From: CAYNRG01 sp964399545
GTDB lineage: Bacteria > Bacillota_I > Bacilli_A > Erysipelotrichales > Erysipelotrichaceae
Assembly (NCBI GenBank): GCA_964399545.1
Contig: CAYNRG010000002.1
Location: forward strand, 231,637-295,636
Direction of reading: 5' to 3'
Length of the DNA stretch: 64,000 nucleotides
A program made the translations under genes and the position numbers. The notes beneath the pieces were generated by a model. The model was given only the letters and a program-made list of their open reading frames with translations, did not search any database and was not told the origin of the DNA. Within the stretch, counting starts at the first letter, position 1; each line of letters starts with the position of its first letter. This document shows positions 59,401 through 64,000 of the stretch, in pieces.

Positions 59401-60417
59401 ATGTATAGGATAAATAGAAAGTTAAAACAAGGCTTATTATTTTTAATAATTTCTTCAGTCATGATGACATTTACTATGTTTATGATTAAGAATGTTAAAT
59501 CTATTCAAGATAGTGTATTATTTAGTTATAGTCGCAATGCTAGAGAAATAAATGTTATGTTTCAACCAAGTGTTAATATTGATATGGGTGAAACTGCCGA
59601 GGAGTTAAAGAAGATATTAGATGATACAGATTCGAACTTGTTCACATTTCCAGATAAAAGTGTGGGTATATATATTAATGATAATTCATTTATAACAAAA
59701 CATGATGAAAGAGAATTATTAAATCAATTAGCAGAAAATCAGATCATGGTTCTTCAAGGATCTATAATGGATATTTATGCACAAGATTTGATTTATAATC
59801 ATGCCGGAATTAAATCATCAAATTTAAACTTTGAAGCACCACAGCTAACATTTTCAGCAGAATTTATTTTTGCGATAGATAGTGTTGAGTATGTTTATAA
59901 TTTTTTTGATTCACCGTATTTTAATGGCTATTTTATTGTAGACTCAAAAAATAATCCTAATGTACCTTATGAAGTAGCAAGTTTTTTTAATCAGCAAGGA
60001 TATAAAGCGTATGTTCTTGAGGGAAGTTTGAATTATGAAGGGGATATATGGGAAACGCTAGTTTCTTCGTATATGTCCAATATAGTTTTTATGATTATCC
60101 CTCTATTATTTTTAATATATATAATGAATACATTTATTGTAGCCGATTATATTATGAAAGAAGAGAATGCTGGGGTTGAAATAAGAGGGTATTATGGAGC
60201 AACGATGATAGAACAATTTTTAAATTTAATAAAATCTATATCGCCACCATTGGTTATATCGTCGTTGATATGTGCAGGCGGATTGTTCTATTTTGATAAT
60301 TCTATTTATGATGTTCTTTTAATTTTAGCAGGAAATCTTATTTATATAGTTGTAGTGTTTTTCCTTACATTTGTATATCAATATTTAAGATTAAAAGTGA
60401 AGCGGGAGGTAACGTAG
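59401..60417 (+). CDS. MacB/FtsX-type ABC permease subunit 1
   Basis: A 338-residue membrane protein with one TM helix (~10-32), a ~190-residue extracytoplasmic domain, then three TM helices (~225-245, ~280-300, ~307-330), the four-TM layout of MacB/FtsX permeases. GGGGGAG precedes ATG 59401; an upstream in-frame start has no site. With the next two genes it forms an export-type ABC transporter, probably for a peptide or lipid. The substrate is unknown. Confidence 0.75.
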   Translation: MYRINRKLKQGLLFLIISSVMMTFTMFMIKNVKSIQDSVLFSYSRNAREINVMFQPSVNIDMGETAEELKKILDDTDSNLFTFPDKSVGIYINDNSFITKHDERELLNQLAENQIMVLQGSIMDIYAQDLIYNHAGIKSSNLNFEAPQLTFSAEFIFAIDSVEYVYNFFDSPYFNGYFIVDSKNNPNVPYEVASFFNQQGYKAYVLEGSLNYEGDIWETLVSSYMSNIVFMIIPLLFLIYIMNTFIVADYIMKEENAGVEIRGYYGATMIEQFLNLIKSISPPLVISSLICAGGLFYFDNSIYDVLLILAGNLIYIVVVFFLTFVYQYLRLKVKREVT

Positions 60418-60419
60418 AT

Positions 60420-61517
60420 ATGTTTAGGATAATATTAAGAGACATTAAAGATACATGGAAGACGTTGATATACCTTTGCTTTCAAATTACTTTTATCTTT
60501 GCACTCTTCTTTTTATATATTAGAGAGGTCGATGTAATGGAACTAGAAGCAACCAAAATAGAGAGAGAAACTGATGTTGAAACCACTTCTTTTTATAAAA
60601 ATCTGTGGTATAGTGCGGGAGATATTGATGTTGAGATGCAACAGATTGTCTTAGAAGAATTTGAATACCTAGAGCAATTATTGGCTAGTAATAAAGCATA
60701 TACAGCCTTCAAGATAACTCTTGAAGATATAGAATACCCAGCCATTGTTGTTGTGGGATCTGCTTGGAGAGATGTTGAAGCAGAGAATGGAACTAATACA
60801 AGTGTTATATATAGAGGTAGTAAAATACATGGGAAAAAATTTGAGGTTGGTGAATCAATAGATTTTGGATCTCATCTAGGAATGGATAAACTATCTTTAG
60901 ATATTGAAATTGTAGGAGAATTAGATAGTCAGTTCACATTACCAAACATTACATACAGAGAAACTCTTGATAAATATTTTCTTGTTGAATTAACACTTCA
61001 AGATTATCAATATTTGTTTGCTAATCGGAACGATACTATGTTTTTGACGAACATGGTCATGAAGAATGCTAGTGAAGAAGAGATAATAGAATATATTAAT
61101 AAGTTTAGTTATTATCCATATCGTATTATTCGACCACAGAACATTGAACTGACAAGGGAATCACTCGCTGCAGAAATTGAAATTTATCAGAATATTACAG
61201 TATATCTTATTTTTAGTTTTGGAATGTCGATGATTACACTATATATACTATTGAAGAAGGTGTTTGAAAAGAAGTATAAAGAGTTAATGGTTGCGAAAAT
61301 ATATGGGAGTGGAACAGTGGTAATATTTTTTAGATTAATATTTTTAATGTTTCTTGTTTTTTCAACATCCTTATTTGTATCGTATAATTTATTACTGAAA
61401 TATGCAGACATAAATAGTAGCTATTATTTATTGTACTTATCTTTACTTTTCTTATTTTCGATTGGGTATACGATAATCTTTTTAAGGAAGTTGAGGGTTA
61501 ATGATGGTGAAGTATAA
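60420..61517 (+). CDS. MacB/FtsX-type ABC permease subunit 2
   Basis: A 365-residue partner with the same four-TM plan (TM ~15-35, then ~265-355 with three helices) and a different ectodomain (~40-260). LKKVFEKKYKELMVAKIYGSG after TM2 is the FtsX-like loop contacting the ATPase. GGGAGG lies upstream in the previous gene's end. It overlaps the ATPase by 17 bases. The two unlike permeases should form a heterodimer. Confidence 0.75.
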   Translation: MFRIILRDIKDTWKTLIYLCFQITFIFALFFLYIREVDVMELEATKIERETDVETTSFYKNLWYSAGDIDVEMQQIVLEEFEYLEQLLASNKAYTAFKITLEDIEYPAIVVVGSAWRDVEAENGTNTSVIYRGSKIHGKKFEVGESIDFGSHLGMDKLSLDIEIVGELDSQFTLPNITYRETLDKYFLVELTLQDYQYLFANRNDTMFLTNMVMKNASEEEIIEYINKFSYYPYRIIRPQNIELTRESLAAEIEIYQNITVYLIFSFGMSMITLYILLKKVFEKKYKELMVAKIYGSGTVVIFFRLIFLMFLVFSTSLFVSYNLLLKYADINSSYYLLYLSLLFLFSIGYTIIFLRKLRVNDGEV

Positions 61518-62175
61518 TTTAAAATTTGTAAATTTAGGAAAGAGGTTTAGTGCAAAAACAATATTTTCTGGAGTAAATTTAGAAATTTCATCCGGAGACT
61601 TGGTTTGTATTGTTGGAGAATCTGGTAGGGGTAAAACTGTATTATTAAATATAATCAATCTTTTAGAGAAACATACTGAAGGAGAGTATTATATTAACGA
61701 TAAGCCGGTTAATAAATTAAAAAAAAGAGAAATTAAAATGTATAAAAATAAGGTATTCGGAAGAATATTTCAAGATTTTAAACTAATTGAAGAATTTACA
61801 GTTTTTGAGAATATAGAAATTCCGCTTATATATTCAAAAGATAAACTGTCCTATTCAAAAAGACGTGAAAAAATTGAAACATTTATGAGGAAGTTTAATG
61901 TTAAAATTGATTTAGATTCAAGGGTGAAAAACTTATCTGGTGGTGAAAAACAACGGATTTCGATTATTAGAGGACTTATAAACGATCCTTTGATTATTAT
62001 AGCTGATGAGTTTTCATCCGCTTTAGATATAGAGAATAGAGACTTTATAATAAAGATTTTTACCGAACTTGCTAAAGAAGGGAAAATCGTAATTGCAGTT
62101 AGTCATGATATCACAGCAACTGAATATTTTGATAAAGTAATTGATTTTCATGAATTAATTGATTCAGAACATTAG
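61501..62175 (+). CDS. ABC transporter ATPase of the MacB-type exporter
   Basis: A 224-residue LolD/MacB-type ATPase. Walker A is GESGRGKT, the Q-loop is FQDFKLIEEF, the signature is LSGGEKQR and the switch is SHD. Walker B reads IIADEFSSALD, where the usual DEPTSALD has Pro replaced by Phe. GAGGG precedes the ATG. A terminator follows. Confidence 0.88.
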   Translation: MMVKYNLKFVNLGKRFSAKTIFSGVNLEISSGDLVCIVGESGRGKTVLLNIINLLEKHTEGEYYINDKPVNKLKKREIKMYKNKVFGRIFQDFKLIEEFTVFENIEIPLIYSKDKLSYSKRREKIETFMRKFNVKIDLDSRVKNLSGGEKQRISIIRGLINDPLIIIADEFSSALDIENRDFIIKIFTELAKEGKIVIAVSHDITATEYFDKVIDFHELIDSEH

Positions 62176-62203
62176 GAAAGTAAGTATTTGATTTTCTCCA
62201 CGC

Positions 62204-62232
62204 AGAGTCTAGTTGCATGGAGACTCTTTTTT
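62204..62232 (+). terminator. Intrinsic terminator after the MacB-type operon
   Basis: Stem AGAGTCT/AGACTCT with a 10-base loop and a T-run. CTCCA/TGGAG around 62197-62222 could pair instead. Confidence 0.75.
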
Positions 62233-62248
62233 ATATTAAATAGCTATA

Positions 62249-62965
62249 TCAAAAAAACTTCAAATAAATATTAGAGTTATCTTTTAGTGACAAATTCAAA
62301 TAAGAAAAAGTTGTTTCTATAGAAGAGTGTCCTAATTGTAACTGAACCATCTTAGGACTAGCTCCATTTGAAAGCATGTGGGTCGCAAAAGAACGACGAA
62401 TAGAGTGTGGGGAGTATTGTTCACCTAATATTTCTTTCACCCAGTTTCTTAGTGTTTTTTCGCTATACTCAAAGGGATAGAATAACGCAAGTGTTTCTTG
62501 ATTATAAAAAATAGATCGATGTTTGTTTCCTTTCCCCTGAATAACAAGATACTCGGGTGTTATTTTTTTTATTTGTTTGATTTCAGAAGCTCGAATTCCT
62601 GTTTCATAAAGAAATCGTACAGTCATCTTTTTTTTAATTTTTAACGGAGAATCTTTTTCAAGAATCTCTGTTTTTTTATAGAGATATTCCTTAGTGAATA
62701 CTTCTCGGTAAATTATTGGGATTGATGGAAGCTTTAAAACTTGTAATTGTTTGATACGTTTATCATTTAACCACTTCATGTAGCTGAAGAGAACATTATA
62801 GTGGAGTAAACAAGTATTAGGAGAATTTGAATGTTTTAATATTTCTTTTTTGATTAATCGGATATCATTAAAAAAATCCTCATATCTCAAAAGGATAGAG
62901 GAATAGGTATTGATGGTATTGATAGAGTAATTGTTCTTTCTTAACCATCTCAAGTAATTTTTCAT
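62249..62965 (-). CDS. Small tyrosine recombinase
   Basis: A 238-residue tyrosine recombinase/integrase. Residues ~1-85 are the SAM-like core-binding domain. The catalytic domain shows Arg in ETGIRASEI, Lys in GKGNKHR, HSIRRSFATHML (HxxR), LGHSS (His) and the nucleophile Tyr in TFSYLN. It is shorter than XerC/XerD (about 300 aa). GGGAGGTGA precedes ATG 62965, and a TATAAT box lies at 62993-62998. No excisionase, att repeats or cargo was seen. Confidence 0.88.
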   Translation of the reverse strand: MKNYLRWLRKNNYSINTINTYSSILLRYEDFFNDIRLIKKEILKHSNSPNTCLLHYNVLFSYMKWLNDKRIKQLQVLKLPSIPIIYREVFTKEYLYKKTEILEKDSPLKIKKKMTVRFLYETGIRASEIKQIKKITPEYLVIQGKGNKHRSIFYNQETLALFYPFEYSEKTLRNWVKEILGEQYSPHSIRRSFATHMLSNGASPKMVQLQLGHSSIETTFSYLNLSLKDNSNIYLKFF

Positions 62966-62992
62966 TGATTTCACCTCCCTTCTACCTATGAA

Positions 62993-62998
62993 ATTATA
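62993..62998 (-). promoter_or_regulatory. -10 box of the recombinase gene
   Basis: TATAAT on the minus strand, 28 bases before the start codon. Confidence 0.45.
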
Positions 62999-63049
62999 AT
63001 AAATAGATAGGGGTGGGGAAATAGTTTTTTTAAGAAAGGATTTATAATT

Positions 63050-63970
63050 TTATTTTTTGAAAATAATATCTAAGTGATAGTTTAGATAAGGTCTCATTTT
63101 AGGTGGGATATCACACCCTAATTTATCAGGTAAACTTTGTTTACAACTTCTAATCTCATGTGGTTTTAAAAGGTTTGAAATTTCAAATTTTTTTGTATAG
63201 ATATTTACTGTAAGATAACCTTGATCAAACATTCTATCATGAGTAGCACATAAAAGAAATCCATTATACTCACTTAGTTTTTCGTGGGCACTGTCACAAT
63301 TTCTCCAAGGCTTTGCATGCGAGGCGATTAATGTGTGCTCAACGTCAAAGTTGCAGAAGGCACATTTAGATTTATACTTTTCTAGTAACTTCCTGCGATA
63401 TTGATCCTGACCACATCGAGTATAGATACTATTTGTTTCTTTTGGCTTTTGCAAATCTGTAATAATTGAATCTTGGATATGAATCCCAGTTTCTTTTTTT
63501 ATGCGATCATAACATGCAGATCGCACATCATTACAAAGTCGTTCAAGATCCGCATCTTCCGGAACTCTGATTTCAAAGAACTTAGCCATAGAATCAAGTT
63601 TTCTAGGTTTTTTATCCATATGCCGGGGTAAGTCATTAAAGAAAAATTTTGACTCTGTTGTAATGTGGTAGAGTGGGTGCTCACGTATGGTTTTAAGAAT
63701 GACCTTAGGCTTCATTTCATTGGTAGCAGAATTATACGTCTTATTCTTGATTAGTTCATTTTCTAAGTAAATCGTAAAGAAGTCTACGAGATGCTTTACA
63801 TCGGTTGGATTATTAAAGGCTTTTGTCTCATCACCTTGATCTAAATGATAGTCAAGCATAGAAAGAAGGAGTAGAGGTTTATATAACTTTACTGCTATCT
63901 TTCCTTTCTTTGAACTCTTATCAATACGTGTAGTTTCAATTTCCCTTTTAATATCTTCATATAGGCTCAT
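63050..63970 (-). CDS. HNH endonuclease (HNH_2-like)
   Basis: A 306-residue predicted nuclease. The C-terminal part has RRKLLEKYKSKCAFCNFD, then TLIASHAKPWRNC and EYNGFLLCATHDRMFDQGYL, the HNH_2 layout with an ASH catalytic His and a CxxC pair. The first ~190 residues are an unassigned domain with a KPLLLLSMLDY segment, as in other restriction-like HNH proteins. ATG 63970 has AAAGGTG 8 bases upstream; the in-frame ATG 63997 is near the window edge. Could be a type IV-like restriction enzyme (inference). Confidence 0.82.
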   Translation of the reverse strand: MSLYEDIKREIETTRIDKSSKKGKIAVKLYKPLLLLSMLDYHLDQGDETKAFNNPTDVKHLVDFFTIYLENELIKNKTYNSATNEMKPKVILKTIREHPLYHITTESKFFFNDLPRHMDKKPRKLDSMAKFFEIRVPEDADLERLCNDVRSACYDRIKKETGIHIQDSIITDLQKPKETNSIYTRCGQDQYRRKLLEKYKSKCAFCNFDVEHTLIASHAKPWRNCDSAHEKLSEYNGFLLCATHDRMFDQGYLTVNIYTKKFEISNLLKPHEIRSCKQSLPDKLGCDIPPKMRPYLNYHLDIIFKK

Positions 63971-64000
63971 AATCAGCACCTTTCCTATAATGTGCATTAA

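Overview
The window is a low-GC, gene-dense chromosomal segment from a Bacillota (Firmicutes) bacterium, most likely a fermentative anaerobe near the Erysipelotrichia. That placement is inference. It rests on AT-rich codon use with TGG-only tryptophan, AGGAGG-type ribosome binding sites, TTGACA/TATAAT and TG-extended -10 promoters, pyruvate formate-lyase, a lysine riboswitch, a T-box, a Bce-type detoxification module and the rapZ-yvcK-whiA block. No 16S rRNA gene is present to fix the species.

Layout. 1-7.3 kb: a giant (about 2,300 aa) secreted, membrane-anchored GH31 glycosidase with many binding and spacer domains, preceded by a cre-like catabolite site. 7.3-12.7 kb: housekeeping genes rnmV-rsmA-ispE, then pflB-pflA. 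12.8-20.3 kb: an envelope block with two tandem paralogues (six-TM DUF308-like plus a possible permuted papain-like domain), a YfhO-family protein and an LtaS-like phosphoglycerol transferase. 20.3-26.1 kb: a YugP-like zinc peptidase on the minus strand, then rapZ-yvcK-whiA, a small membrane protein, a DUF2156 protein and a GNAT protein. 26.2-33.4 kb: gap; a BceRS-like two-component system with a BceAB-like ABC transporter and a matching operator; a minus-strand iron-dependent alcohol dehydrogenase.

33.5-42.7 kb: a membrane-spanning HTH/RCC1/FN3/MucBP protein, a GYF_2 protein, then cysS-mrnC-rlmB-sigma factor-rpmG-secE-nusG. An msrA gene carrying a degenerate MsrB half and an unknown membrane gene lie between nusG and rplK-rplA, which has its own promoter and a probable L1-binding leader. 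42.7-49.6 kb: a flavin reductase-like protein and two amino-acid ABC importers, one behind a lysine riboswitch and one behind a T-box plus an Arg-rich 11-codon ORF. 49.7-57.1 kb: a MATE transporter and a PTS locus (EIIC, GntR, DUF3284, EIIA, ChbG deacetylase, EIIB, GH4). The ChbG and GH4 pair points to chitobiose or a related beta-disaccharide.

57.1-64 kb is accessory: a broken membrane gene, tRNA-Leu(CAA), an SH3-domain fragment, a nucleoside deoxyribosyltransferase, a decayed ORF, a three-gene MacB-type ABC transporter, a small tyrosine recombinase and an HNH endonuclease. The most unusual items are the HTH/RCC1 transmembrane protein, the tandem DUF308/papain-like pair, the sigma gene whose ribosome binding site lies in a terminator stem, the dead MsrB domain, and the T-box followed by an Arg-rich peptide ORF. 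No clearly new defence or mobile system is evident; the best candidates for undescribed biology are the envelope and sensor proteins.
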